Assembly: GCF_030733205.1 (NCBI RefSeq)
Contig: NZ_JASHJL010000002.1
Span: 124,001 to 188,000, forward strand
DNA length: 64,000 nucleotides
Direction of reading: 5' to 3'
Origin: Mameliella sp. MMSF_3455
GTDB taxonomy: Bacteria; Pseudomonadota; Alphaproteobacteria; Rhodobacterales; Rhodobacteraceae
The first letter of the stretch is position 1; every line of letters starts with the position of its first letter. Shown here piece by piece: positions 34,690 through 43,583 of the stretch. The translations under genes were made by a program, and so were the position numbers. The notes under the pieces were generated by a model. That model saw only the letters and a program-made list of their open reading frames with translations. It was not told the DNA's origin and made no database searches.

Positions 34690-35564
34690 CAGCCACCGTT
34701 GCCCATCTGCGCACCCGCGCCCAGGAAGAGGCCGGGCGTTTCCCGGCCCTGCTGGCCCGCGCCGAACATCTTGCCGGCACCGTCCTTCTGGGCGACCACG
34801 GCAGGCGGCGCGCCGGGCTTGGCGATGATTTCTGGCAATACCGCACGCTGCAGCCCGGCGACAGCTATCGTTCCATCGACTGGCGCCGGTCGGCGCGCGG
34901 GGACGAGCAATTCGTGCGCGAACGCGAATGGCAGATCGCGCAAAGCGTGCAGGTCTGGGTCGATCCCGGCGCCTCGATGCGCTTTTCCAGCCACAAGAAC
35001 CTGCCGACCAAGGCCGACCGCGCGCGGCTGGTGGCACTGGCCACCTCGATCCTGCTGATCCGCGGCGGCGAACGTGTCGGCCTGACCGGCTGGCGCCTGC
35101 CGCCGCGCCGGGGCGACATGCAGACCCTGCGACTGGCCGAGATGTTTTCCGAGGACGGCGAGGACGACTACGCCGAACCCGAGGCACGCGGCATGCTGCC
35201 GAACGCCAAGGCGCTGTTCGTGTCGGATTTCCTGAGCGACGTCGAACCGGTCGAAGCGGCCCTGACCAAGGCCGCCGACCGCGGCGTTCGGGGCGTGCTT
35301 TTGCAGGTTCTGGACCCGTCCGAGGAGGCCTTTCCCTTTGACGGGCGGACGATCTTCGAAAGCGTGAACCAGACCATGCGGCATGAAACGCTCAAGGCCG
35401 GTGACCTGCGCGAGACCTATTTGCAGCGGCTGGCCGAGCGCAAGGCGCGGCTGGACGCGATCTGTCGGCTGACGGGCTGGCAGCACTTGACCCATCACAC
35501 GGACCAGACCGCGCAATCCGCCCTGCTATGGGTATACCGCGCGCTGGACGGGAGCCACGGATGA
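34686..35564 (+). CDS. DUF58 domain-containing protein
   Basis: A 292-residue protein with the DUF58 signature GDSYRSIDWRRSARGDEQFVRE (within residues 58-80) and a degenerate vWA-like fold after it (VQVWVDPGASM). DUF58 proteins are encoded with MoxR ATPases and are thought to be their substrates or adaptors at the membrane. It overlaps both neighbours by four bases (ATGA), so all three are translationally coupled. Confidence 0.9.
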   Translation: MTATVAHLRTRAQEEAGRFPALLARAEHLAGTVLLGDHGRRRAGLGDDFWQYRTLQPGDSYRSIDWRRSARGDEQFVREREWQIAQSVQVWVDPGASMRFSSHKNLPTKADRARLVALATSILLIRGGERVGLTGWRLPPRRGDMQTLRLAEMFSEDGEDDYAEPEARGMLPNAKALFVSDFLSDVEPVEAALTKAADRGVRGVLLQVLDPSEEAFPFDGRTIFESVNQTMRHETLKAGDLRETYLQRLAERKARLDAICRLTGWQHLTHHTDQTAQSALLWVYRALDGSHG

Positions 35565-38323
35565 CGCTTTTCGGCCTGATCGGTTTCACGACACCCTGGC
35601 TCTTGCTGGGGCTGCTTGCCCTGCCCATCCTCTGGATCATCCTGCGGGCGGTGCCGCCGGCACCGATCCGGCGGATGTTCCCGGGCGTTGTCCTGCTGCT
35701 GGGCCTCAAGGACGAGGAACAGGTGACCGACCGCACGCCCTGGTGGCTCTTGCTGCTGCGGATGCTGGCGGTGGCCGCGGTGATCGTGGGCCTCTCCGGG
35801 CCGGTGCTCAACCCCGACAACGACACCGAGGCAGCGGGCGACGGGCCGCTGCTGGTGGTGATGGATGCCAGCTGGGCCTCTGCCGCCGACTGGCGCGGGC
35901 GGATGATCGCGCTGGATGGCTTGCTGGCCGAGGCCGGGCGCAATACGCGGCCCGTGGCCGTGATGCGGCTGACCGATCCCGAACAGGTCCAGTTCCTCAG
36001 CGCCGACGTGCTGCGCACGCGGCTGTCGGGCATCCTGCCGGAACCCTGGCAACCCAGCGCTGACAACATCGCCCGCGCCATCGAACTGCTGCCCGAGGAC
36101 GGGTTCGACACCTACTGGATGTCGGATGCCCTCGCCCGCGAGGGGCGCGAGGACCTGCTGACGGCGCTGGAATCCCGGGGCCGCGTGACCGTCTTCGAAG
36201 CGCCGCGCACACTCTATGCGCTGGAGCCCGCGCAGGTGTCCGAGGGCAACCTGCTGATCACCGCCCGCCGCCTGCGCGAAGGCCCGGAGGCCGAGGTGAC
36301 CTTGGCCGGGCATGGCAAGGACCCGGCGGGCAATCCCGCCGTGCTGACCCGCAACACGCTCACCTTCGAGGCCGGGATGTTGGAATCGATCACCGAGATC
36401 GCCCTGCCCGCCGAGTTGCGCGCCCGCATTGAACGGTTCGAAATCGAGGGCGCGCGCAGTGCCGGGGCCGTCACCCTGCCGGACGACAGCCTGCGCCGCC
36501 GCGAGGTCGCCCTGATCGCCGGCGCGACCGACCGCGAAGGGCTGGAGCTGCTGTCGCCGCTGCACTACCTGGAAAAGGCGTTGGAGCCGACCGCCGACCT
36601 GCTGGATGGCGCCCTGCTGGACATCCTGCCCGCCAACCCGGACGTCATCATACTGGCCGACGTCGCCACCCTGTCACCCGCCGAGGAAGAGGCCGTGCTG
36701 GAGTGGCTGGACAAGGGCGGGATGCTGCTGCGCTTTGCCGGGCCAAAGCTGGCGGCCTCGGACATCAGCCGCGACCTCGAGGATCCCCTGATGCCCGTGC
36801 GCCTTCGCGCCGGGGGCCGGACAGTGGGCGGCGCCATGAGCTGGGGCGAGCCCAAGGCGCTGGCCCCCTTCCCGGACGAAAGCCCGTTCTTCGGGTTGGA
36901 CATCCCCGACGACGTGACCGTGAACAGCCAGGTCATGGCCCAGCCCGACCCGACGCTGGCGGCGCGCGTGGTCGCGCAACTGTCGGACGGCACGCCGTTG
37001 GTGACGCGCAAATCCGTGGGCCAGGGGCAGGTTGTGCTGTTCCATGTCACCGCCAATGCGGAATGGTCCAGCCTGCCGCTGTCAGGTCTGTTCGTTCAGA
37101 TGCTGGAACGGCTGGCGGTCTCCTCTGCCGCCGCCCAGCCAGAGATCGAGGACATGGAGGGCACCGTCTGGCAACCGATCCGCGTTCTGGATGCCTTTGG
37201 CCGCCCGCGCGAGGCCAGCACCCTGCCCGGTGTCGACGGCCCCGATCTTGTCGCCGCGCCGCTGGGGCCGGAGCTGCGTCCCGGCGTCTACCAGGGCGAG
37301 GACCGCAGCCTGGCGCGCAACGTCGTCACCACCGACATGGACCTGACCCCGATGGTCTGGCCCGAACGCATCCCGGTCGAGGGCATCGTTCAGCCGCAGG
37401 AAAAACCGCTGGCAGGCTGGCTGCTGGCCGCGGCCATCGCGCTGTTGCTGGCGGATGTGATCGCTTCCCTGGCGCTTTCGGGGCGGCTGCGCGGCGCGGT
37501 GTCCGCCGGGGTGGTTCTGGGCGCACTGATGCTGGCACCGCAGCACGGGCAGGCCCAGACGCCGGAAGATCGCGCCGCCATCGCCGCCGCAAGTGAGGTG
37601 GTGCTGGCCTATGTGATCACCGGCGACAGCACGGTGGACGACCTGTCAAAGGCCGGGCTGCAGGGCCTGTCCGACACGTTGTTCTTTCGCACCTCGGTCG
37701 AACCGAACCCGCCGGTCGGCGTCGATCTGGAATCCGACGAACTGGCCTTTTACCCGATGCTGTACTGGCCGATAACCGCCGGCCAGCCGACGCCATCGCG
37801 TGAGGCCTATGCCAAGCTGAACACCTACCTGCGCACCGGCGGCATGATCGTCTTCGACACGCGGGATGCCGATATCTCGGGTTTTGGCAGCGCGACGCCG
37901 GAGGGCCGCAAGCTGCAACAACTGGCCGCACCGCTGGACATTCCTCCGCTGGAGCCCGTCCCCGAGGACCACGTCCTGACCCGCACTTTCTACCTGCTGA
38001 ACGCCTTTCCCGGTCGTCATGCGGGCCGCGAGGTCTGGGTCGAGGCCGCACCGCCGGATGCGGAACTGATCGAGGGCATGCCCTTTCGCGATCTCAACGA
38101 CAACGTGACACCGGTGGTCATCGGCGGCAACGACTGGGCCGCCGCCTGGGCGATGGACGGCAACGGCAATCCCCTGGTGCCCATCGGCAGCGGCTTTGCC
38201 GGGGAACGCCAGCGCGAGATCGCCTATCGGTTCGGCGTGAACCTCGTGATGCACGTCCTGACGGGCAACTACAAATCCGACCAGGTCCATGTCCCCGCCC
38301 TGCTGGACCGCCTGGGCCAATAA
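35561..38323 (+). CDS. BatA-like / DUF4159 membrane protein
   Basis: A 920-residue inner membrane protein. The N-terminus has the BatA/Aerotolerance pattern with two spans (PWLLLGLLALPILWIILRAV and WLLLLRMLAVAAVIVGLSGP), then a periplasmic or cytosolic vWA-like region. Two more spans lie near 620-665, followed by a C-terminal DUF4159 domain (VVLAYVITGDSTVDDLSKAGL, GGMIVFDTRDAD), a glutamine-amidotransferase-like fold. It probably works with the MoxR ATPase. The start is fixed by the four-base overlap with DUF58. Confidence 0.85.
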   Translation: MTLFGLIGFTTPWLLLGLLALPILWIILRAVPPAPIRRMFPGVVLLLGLKDEEQVTDRTPWWLLLLRMLAVAAVIVGLSGPVLNPDNDTEAAGDGPLLVVMDASWASAADWRGRMIALDGLLAEAGRNTRPVAVMRLTDPEQVQFLSADVLRTRLSGILPEPWQPSADNIARAIELLPEDGFDTYWMSDALAREGREDLLTALESRGRVTVFEAPRTLYALEPAQVSEGNLLITARRLREGPEAEVTLAGHGKDPAGNPAVLTRNTLTFEAGMLESITEIALPAELRARIERFEIEGARSAGAVTLPDDSLRRREVALIAGATDREGLELLSPLHYLEKALEPTADLLDGALLDILPANPDVIILADVATLSPAEEEAVLEWLDKGGMLLRFAGPKLAASDISRDLEDPLMPVRLRAGGRTVGGAMSWGEPKALAPFPDESPFFGLDIPDDVTVNSQVMAQPDPTLAARVVAQLSDGTPLVTRKSVGQGQVVLFHVTANAEWSSLPLSGLFVQMLERLAVSSAAAQPEIEDMEGTVWQPIRVLDAFGRPREASTLPGVDGPDLVAAPLGPELRPGVYQGEDRSLARNVVTTDMDLTPMVWPERIPVEGIVQPQEKPLAGWLLAAAIALLLADVIASLALSGRLRGAVSAGVVLGALMLAPQHGQAQTPEDRAAIAAASEVVLAYVITGDSTVDDLSKAGLQGLSDTLFFRTSVEPNPPVGVDLESDELAFYPMLYWPITAGQPTPSREAYAKLNTYLRTGGMIVFDTRDADISGFGSATPEGRKLQQLAAPLDIPPLEPVPEDHVLTRTFYLLNAFPGRHAGREVWVEAAPPDAELIEGMPFRDLNDNVTPVVIGGNDWAAAWAMDGNGNPLVPIGSGFAGERQREIAYRFGVNLVMHVLTGNYKSDQVHVPALLDRLGQ

Positions 38324-38335
38324 GCGAGAGCAGAC

Positions 38336-40375
38336 ATGAACGGACAGATCGTATTCGACCCGCTGCTGCCCTGGGCGGCAATTGCCGTACTGGCGGCGCT
38401 GGCGCTGCTGGGCACGGGCCTGGCGCTGTGGCGTGGGCTGTCGGGCTGGGCCCTGCGCTTTCTGGCGGGCGTGGTGCTGGTGGGCGCGCTGGCGCAGCCG
38501 TCGTACCAGGTCGAGGACCGCGCACCGCTCTCGGACATCGTGCTGATGCTGGTGGACGAGACCGCCTCGCAGCAACTGGCGGAACGCGCCGACATCACCA
38601 CCGAGGCCGCCGCACGGCTGGAGGCACAGCTTGACGCGCGTCCCAACACCGAGGTGCGCCGCATTCCCGTCCCGGACGGAGAAGGCGACGCCGGCACGCT
38701 GTTGATGACGGCCCTGTCCAATGCCCTGGCCGAGGAACCGCGCGGGCGCATCGCCGGTATCCTTCTGCTGTCGGACGGGCGATTGCATGACCTCGAACGC
38801 GCGCCGGACCTTCCCGCGCCGATGCACCTGCTGATGACCGGCAAGGAAGATGACTGGGACCGCCGCCTGATCGTGCGCAACGCCCCGTCCTTTGCCATCC
38901 TCGGCGAGGAGGTCGAACTGACCCTGCGGATCGAGGACAACGGCGCCGCCCCCGGCGATACCCGGACCGATATCCTGATCTCTGTCGATGGCGACGAGGC
39001 CGAGCGTTTCACCGTCCCCATCGGCGAGGACCTGACCCTGCCGATCACCCTGCCCCACGGCGGGCTGAACGTGATCGAGTTCACAGTGCCCGAGGCGGAT
39101 GGAGAGCTGACGGATCGCAACAACAAGGCACTGATCCAGATCAACGGCGTGCGCGACCGGCTGCGCGTGCTGTTGGTCTCGGGAGAGCCGCACGCGGGCG
39201 GACGCACCTGGCGCAACCTGCTGAAATCGGATTCCTCGGTCGACCTGGTGCATTTCACCATCCTGCGCCCGCCGGAAAAGCAGGATGGCGTGCCGGTCAA
39301 CGAATTGTCGCTGATCGCCTTTCCGACGCGCGAGTTGTTCCTCGACAAGATCGACGATTTCGATCTGATCATCTTCGACCGCTACAAGCGGCGCGGCATC
39401 CTGCCGGCGATCTACCTCGACAACGTGCGCAACTATGTCGAGAAGGGCGGCGCGGTGCTGGTCGCCGCCGGGCCGGATTTCGCCTCGGCGGATTCGATCT
39501 ATCGCTCGCCGCTGGCGGACATCCTGCCTGCGGAACCGACGGCGCGGGTGGTCGACCAAGGGTACAAGCCAGCCGTGACCGACCTGGGCCAGCGCCACCC
39601 GGTGACATCGGGCCTGTCGGGCGCGGATGACTGGGGCCGCTGGCTGCGCCAGATCGAGGTGCAGCCGATCAAGGGCGACGTGGTCATGTCCGGCATCGAC
39701 GACCGTCCCTTGCTGGTGCTGGACCGCGTAGGAGAGGGGCGCGTGGCGCTGCTGGCCTCGGACCAGGCCTGGCTGTGGAGCCGGGGCTACGAGGGTGGCG
39801 GGCCGCAACTGGACCTGCTGCGGCGGCTGGCGCACTGGATGATGAAGGAACCCGAGCTGGAGGAAGAGGCACTCTGGGCGGAACCTGCCGGACAGACGAT
39901 GCGGATCGTGCGCCGCACCCTGAACGAATTTGTCGGCGATGTGATCGTGACCACGCCCGATGGCGACGAGGTTCAGGTGCCGCTGGAAGAGGTCAGCCCG
40001 GGTCGCTACGAGGCGATCTACGACGGTCCCCAGATCGGCCTCTACCGGCTGGAGGAAAACGCGCTGTCGGCGGTGGTGGGCCTTGGTCCCTCGGCCCCGC
40101 GCGAGTTTGTCCAGACCATCGCATCCGGCGCGGCCTTGGCGCCGGTCATCGACGAGATGCGCGGCGGTGTCATGCGCCTGGAAGAGGGGCTGCCATCGAT
40201 CCGCGAGGTCCGCGCCGGGCGGCCCGCCGCCGGGCGCGGCTGGATCGGGCTGACCCCGCGCGAGGCCTACGAGACGCTGGACGTGCGACAGACTCCGCTG
40301 GCGCCGGAGTGGCTGGTGCTGCTGCTGGCCGCCGGGCTGATCGTCGGGGCCTGGATGCGCGAGGGCCGCAGCTGA
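38336..40375 (+). CDS. Large membrane protein with glutamine-amidotransferase/vWA-like region
   Basis: A 679-residue protein with two N-terminal spans (WAAIAVLAALALLGTGLALW, LRFLAGVVLVGALAQ), a long soluble region with strand/helix alternation typical of vWA or class I amidotransferase folds (DLIIFDRYKRRGILPAIYLDNV), and one C-terminal span (WLVLLLAAGLIVGAWM). No catalytic triad can be recognised. It follows the DUF4159 gene by 12 bases and closes the MoxR operon. The function is unknown. Confidence 0.8.
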   Translation: MNGQIVFDPLLPWAAIAVLAALALLGTGLALWRGLSGWALRFLAGVVLVGALAQPSYQVEDRAPLSDIVLMLVDETASQQLAERADITTEAAARLEAQLDARPNTEVRRIPVPDGEGDAGTLLMTALSNALAEEPRGRIAGILLLSDGRLHDLERAPDLPAPMHLLMTGKEDDWDRRLIVRNAPSFAILGEEVELTLRIEDNGAAPGDTRTDILISVDGDEAERFTVPIGEDLTLPITLPHGGLNVIEFTVPEADGELTDRNNKALIQINGVRDRLRVLLVSGEPHAGGRTWRNLLKSDSSVDLVHFTILRPPEKQDGVPVNELSLIAFPTRELFLDKIDDFDLIIFDRYKRRGILPAIYLDNVRNYVEKGGAVLVAAGPDFASADSIYRSPLADILPAEPTARVVDQGYKPAVTDLGQRHPVTSGLSGADDWGRWLRQIEVQPIKGDVVMSGIDDRPLLVLDRVGEGRVALLASDQAWLWSRGYEGGGPQLDLLRRLAHWMMKEPELEEEALWAEPAGQTMRIVRRTLNEFVGDVIVTTPDGDEVQVPLEEVSPGRYEAIYDGPQIGLYRLEENALSAVVGLGPSAPREFVQTIASGAALAPVIDEMRGGVMRLEEGLPSIREVRAGRPAAGRGWIGLTPREAYETLDVRQTPLAPEWLVLLLAAGLIVGAWMREGRS

Positions 40376-40392
40376 GACCTTGCCGAAGTGAC

Positions 40393-40412
40393 GGGCGGGG
40401 CGAGCCCCGCCC
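40393..40412. terminator. GC-rich hairpin between convergent genes
   Basis: GGGCGGGGC (40393-40401) pairs with GCCCCGCCC (40404-40412). It lies 18 bases after the MoxR operon and touches the stop codon of the opposing gene. There is no T-run, so it is a weak or Rho-assisted stop. Confidence 0.45.
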
Positions 40413-40759
40413 TACGGCAGCGAATAGGGAAATGGCTCGGCGGACCAGCCATCGACCGAGCATTTTGCCCGGATCATGACCTGGGACGTGCCCTCGGGGA
40501 TCACGATGCCGGACTGCGATCGGGTAAAGGGCTGTTCGTTCACATGCGGGTGCAACAACTCCCGCGTGCCTAGAACGGTGCCGTCGGGCAGTTCCACACG
40601 CCAGCCATCGGCATAATGGTCCCACCCCGTGTCCGGGTGGGAAAGCGTGACGGAAAAACGCCAGGTGCCATTGCCCTGGCTGGCCTCGACGGCCTCGATC
40701 CGGGGCGGATCGGCCAGAGCGGGGGTGGTGAAAAGGAGAAAGGCTGCAACGTGTTTCAT
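40412..40759 (-). CDS. Small secreted protein of unknown function
   Basis: A 115-residue protein with a cleavable signal peptide (MKHVAAFLLFTTPALA, cut before DPPRIE). The mature part of about 99 residues is rich in beta strands (GTWRFSVTLSHPDTGWDHYADGW, within 30-52) and has a single cysteine. I do not recognise a named family. It probably sits in the periplasm. Confidence 0.75.
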   Translation of the reverse strand: MKHVAAFLLFTTPALADPPRIEAVEASQGNGTWRFSVTLSHPDTGWDHYADGWRVELPDGTVLGTRELLHPHVNEQPFTRSQSGIVIPEGTSQVMIRAKCSVDGWSAEPFPYSLP

Positions 40760-40816
40760 GCGATCAGCCTAGCAGCCTTGCGCCGCGCTGTGGATCACGA
40801 AGCGCGGAGGGAGTGG

Positions 40817-41524
40817 TCATTCCATCTTGTCGGTGTCTTCAAGCAGGACCTCGCGCGACGCCGAGGTGAACTCTCGCCGCAGGATCACCGCCAGGGCAAT
40901 GAGCGTCGCCCCGATCAGCGGCCCGGCCCCCACCAGCCAGGCCGAAGCCGCGATCCCGAAATAGACCGACCGAAGGCCGCGGTTGTAGCTGCGCGCAGCG
41001 GTCACGTTGATCTCGGCCGCCTTGCGGGCGCGGGGGTAGGCCGCCGGGTGATCCGGTTCGTTCGGCACCGCCGCCATCAGCACGGAGGCATAGCCGAACA
41101 GCCGGTGTGACCAGACGAATTTCAGAAAGGCGTTTGCAGCGAAGAGCATCATCGCCATGACCTTGATTTCCAGCACCACCACCGGATCGACCGAGGGCGC
41201 CAGGTCCTGCGCCACGCCGCGCAGCCGATCGGCATTGCCGATCAGGGCAAAGCCGCCACCGATCGCGATCATGCTGGCCGAGGCGAAAAACGCCGTGCCT
41301 TGCCGCAGATTGCTCACGATCTGCGAATCGAAGATGCGCGGATCGCGGGTGACAAAGACCTCCATCCAGGCGCGCCGATAGTCCGCCATGATCACCGAGG
41401 TCGAGGGCCGGCGCCGGGGCGGGTGTTCGATGATCCAGCCCGCGCCTTGCCACGCAAGCGCCAGCAGCGTCAGCGCGGCGACATCCCACAGGGTAAACCC
41501 GGCGCGCAGCGTCTCCCAGGTCAT
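40817..41524 (-). CDS. DUF599 family membrane protein
   Basis: A 235-residue protein with about four membrane spans. It matches the DUF599 pattern: a span near the start, then RRAWMEVFVTRDPRIFDSQIVSNL, SMIAIGGGFALIGNAD, and a late segment RSYNRGLRSVYFGIAASAWLVG (landmarks only). The function is unknown. Its ATG shares a base with the stop of the HemJ/CopD-like gene (TGATG), so the two are coupled. Confidence 0.85.
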   Translation of the reverse strand: MTWETLRAGFTLWDVAALTLLALAWQGAGWIIEHPPRRRPSTSVIMADYRRAWMEVFVTRDPRIFDSQIVSNLRQGTAFFASASMIAIGGGFALIGNADRLRGVAQDLAPSVDPVVVLEIKVMAMMLFAANAFLKFVWSHRLFGYASVLMAAVPNEPDHPAAYPRARKAAEINVTAARSYNRGLRSVYFGIAASAWLVGAGPLIGATLIALAVILRREFTSASREVLLEDTDKME

Positions 41525-41934
41525 CAGAAGGGTTGGGCCACGACGACCCAGAGGATCGCGATGGTGCCGATCACGCTGATCTCGTTGAAGATGCGCAGGT
41601 ACATGTCGCTTTCGGTGAAGACGCCGCGCTGTGCCCGCCGCACCAGCCGCCCGGTCCAGAGGTAATGCGCCGCCAGCAACACGACCAGCGTGGCCTTGAG
41701 GTGCAACCAGGCGGGCCAGCCCAGCCAGAGCCCGTACCAGACGCCGGTGATGATGGCGATCACGCCAAGCCCGAAGGAAAACCGGTAGAGCCGGAACGTC
41801 AGATCGCCCAACGGTCCGTTTTCGCCGAGGCGTGCGTGCTCACGCTTCCAGTAGATTATCGCGCGCGGCACGGCAAAGATGGAGGTCATCCAGCCCATGA
41901 CGCACAAAAGATGAATGATCTTGACCCAACTCAT
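41524..41934 (-). CDS. CopD/HemJ-like membrane protein
   Basis: A 136-residue protein with four spans. KIIHLLCVMGWMTSIFAVPR near 5-24 and WLHLKATLVVLLAAHYLW near 81-98 match the UPF0093 (HemJ) and CopD group, including the conserved histidines and lysine. HemJ is the oxygen-independent protoporphyrinogen IX oxidase of many alphaproteobacteria. Whether this copy does that or another heme or copper job is unclear, because no hem genes are near. It is divergent from glcD. Confidence 0.7.
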   Translation of the reverse strand: MSWVKIIHLLCVMGWMTSIFAVPRAIIYWKREHARLGENGPLGDLTFRLYRFSFGLGVIAIITGVWYGLWLGWPAWLHLKATLVVLLAAHYLWTGRLVRRAQRGVFTESDMYLRIFNEISVIGTIAILWVVVAQPF

Positions 41935-42015
41935 GCGCGCACCTGACCCTGTAGCCGGATAAATGGCAAGATGCCGCGCCACCGCAGCGCGATTCACTGT
42001 AGCGCAATGGCGATT

Positions 42016-42036
42016 TTGGTTATATCTTCTTACCAA
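42016..42036. promoter_or_regulatory. Inverted repeat TTGGT-N11-ACCAA in the glcD promoter region
   Basis: TTGGT at 42016-42020 and ACCAA at 42032-42036 lie 36-56 bases upstream of glcD in an AT-rich patch. The half-sites recall operators of FadR-type GntR regulators such as GlcC, but the spacer is longer than usual. It is a candidate operator only. Confidence 0.35.
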
Positions 42037-42071
42037 TTGCCCCGATGCCGCGGTGGCCGAGGAGACCTGAA

Positions 42072-43520
42072 ATGCAGATGCCCGACCCGAACCCCGCCAT
42101 CCTGGCCCGCAAGGCGCGGATCGTCGAGCGATTGCGCAGCGTCCTGCCCGCCGACGCGGTGATCGAGGACGAGATGGAGACGCGCGCCTATGAATGCGAC
42201 GCCCTGACCGCCTATCGCTGCCCGCCGCTGGCGGCCGTGCTGCCCTCCTCGACCGAAGAGGTCGCCGCGGTGCTGAAGGTCTGCCACGAAGAGGGCGTAC
42301 CGGTGGTGCCACGCGGCTCGGGCACCTCGTTGGCAGGGGGCGCTTTGCCGACGGCGGATTCGGTGATCCTGGGCGTAGCGCGCATGAACGAGGTGCTGGA
42401 GGTGGATTACGCCGACCGCGTCATCCGCGTGCAGACCGGGCGCACCAACCTGAGCGTGACCGGCGCCGTCGAGGAAGAGGATTTCTTTTACGCCCCCGAC
42501 CCCTCGTCGCAACTGGCCTGCGCGATTGCCGGCAACATCGCGATGAACTCGGGCGGGGCGCATTGCCTGAAATACGGCGTGACGACGAACAACCTGCTGG
42601 GCGTGACGATGGTGCAGATGGACGGCACCGTGGTCGAGATCGGCGGCGCACATCTGGATGCGGGCGGACTGGATCTGCTGGGGCTGATCTGCGGCTCCGA
42701 GGGGCAGTTGGGCGTCGTGACAGAGGCAACCCTGCGCATCCTGCGCAAGCCGGAGGGCGCGCGGCCGGTGCTGATGGGCTTTGATTCGAACGAGGTCGCG
42801 GGGGAATGCGTCTCTGACATCATCAAGGCGGGCGTTCTGCCGGTGGCGATCGAGTTCATGGACCGGCCCTGCATTCGCGCGACCGAGGATTTCGCCAAGG
42901 CGGGATACCCGGACTGCGAGGCACTGCTGATCGTCGAGGTCGAGGGCAGCCCGGCGGAAATCGACGAACAGCTGGGCCTGATCCTTGAGATCGCCCGGCG
43001 CCACGACCCGGTGGAGCTGCGCGAGGCACAGAGTGCCGACGAGGCGGCGCGGATCTGGCTGGGCCGGAAATCGGCCTTTGGCGCGATGGGCAACATCAAC
43101 GACTACATGTGCCTGGACGGGACGATCCCGGTCAGCGCGCTGCCCTACGTCCTGCGCCGCATCGGCGAGATGTCCAGGGAATTCGGACTGGACGTGGCCA
43201 ACGTGTTCCACGCCGGCGACGGCAACATGCACCCGCTGATCCTGTTCAATGCCAACGAGCCGGGACAATTGGAAACCTGCGAGGCCTTCGGCGCCGAGAT
43301 CCTGAAGCTCTGTGTCGAGGTGGGCGGCTGCCTGACCGGTGAACATGGCGTGGGCATCGAGAAACGGGACCTGATGGTGGACCAGTACGATCCGGTCGAC
43401 CTGGAGGCGCAGATGGCGGTCAAGGACGTCTTTGACCCGGCGTGGCTCTTGAACCCGGCCAAGGTTTTCCCCTTGGCCGCGTCGGAAGGACGCCGGAGCC
43501 TCGCGCTGGCGGCGGAGTGA
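42072..43520 (+). CDS. glcD: Glycolate oxidase FAD-linked subunit
   Basis: A 482-residue FAD-binding (PCMH-type) oxidoreductase that oxidises glycolate to glyoxylate together with GlcE and GlcF. PRGSGTSLAGGALP and FYAPDPSSQLACAIAGNIAMNSGG-type segments bind FAD, and the C-terminal part holds HAGDGNMHPLI and GEHGVGIEK. GAGGAGA lies before the ATG at 42072. It is the first gene of the glc operon; a repeat hairpin separates it from glcE. Glycolate is a major phytoplankton exudate, which fits a marine habitat. Confidence 0.94.
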   Translation: MQMPDPNPAILARKARIVERLRSVLPADAVIEDEMETRAYECDALTAYRCPPLAAVLPSSTEEVAAVLKVCHEEGVPVVPRGSGTSLAGGALPTADSVILGVARMNEVLEVDYADRVIRVQTGRTNLSVTGAVEEEDFFYAPDPSSQLACAIAGNIAMNSGGAHCLKYGVTTNNLLGVTMVQMDGTVVEIGGAHLDAGGLDLLGLICGSEGQLGVVTEATLRILRKPEGARPVLMGFDSNEVAGECVSDIIKAGVLPVAIEFMDRPCIRATEDFAKAGYPDCEALLIVEVEGSPAEIDEQLGLILEIARRHDPVELREAQSADEAARIWLGRKSAFGAMGNINDYMCLDGTIPVSALPYVLRRIGEMSREFGLDVANVFHAGDGNMHPLILFNANEPGQLETCEAFGAEILKLCVEVGGCLTGEHGVGIEKRDLMVDQYDPVDLEAQMAVKDVFDPAWLLNPAKVFPLAASEGRRSLALAAE

Positions 43521-43524
43521 GGGA

Positions 43525-43570
43525 GTGGGGCCAGCCCCACACCCCGGAGTATTTTTGCAGAGAAGAAGCC
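43525..43570 (+). repeat. Intergenic repeat copy between glcD and glcE
   Basis: GTGGGGC (43525-43531) pairs with GCCCCAC (43534-43540), followed by ACCCCGGAGTATTTTTGCAG and AGAAGAAGCC up to 43570. This is the clearest copy of the repeat family also seen at 29252, 54956 and 59150. Unusually it lies inside an operon, where it could cause partial termination. Confidence 0.75.
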
Positions 43571-43583
43571 AGGAGCGTGGCGC

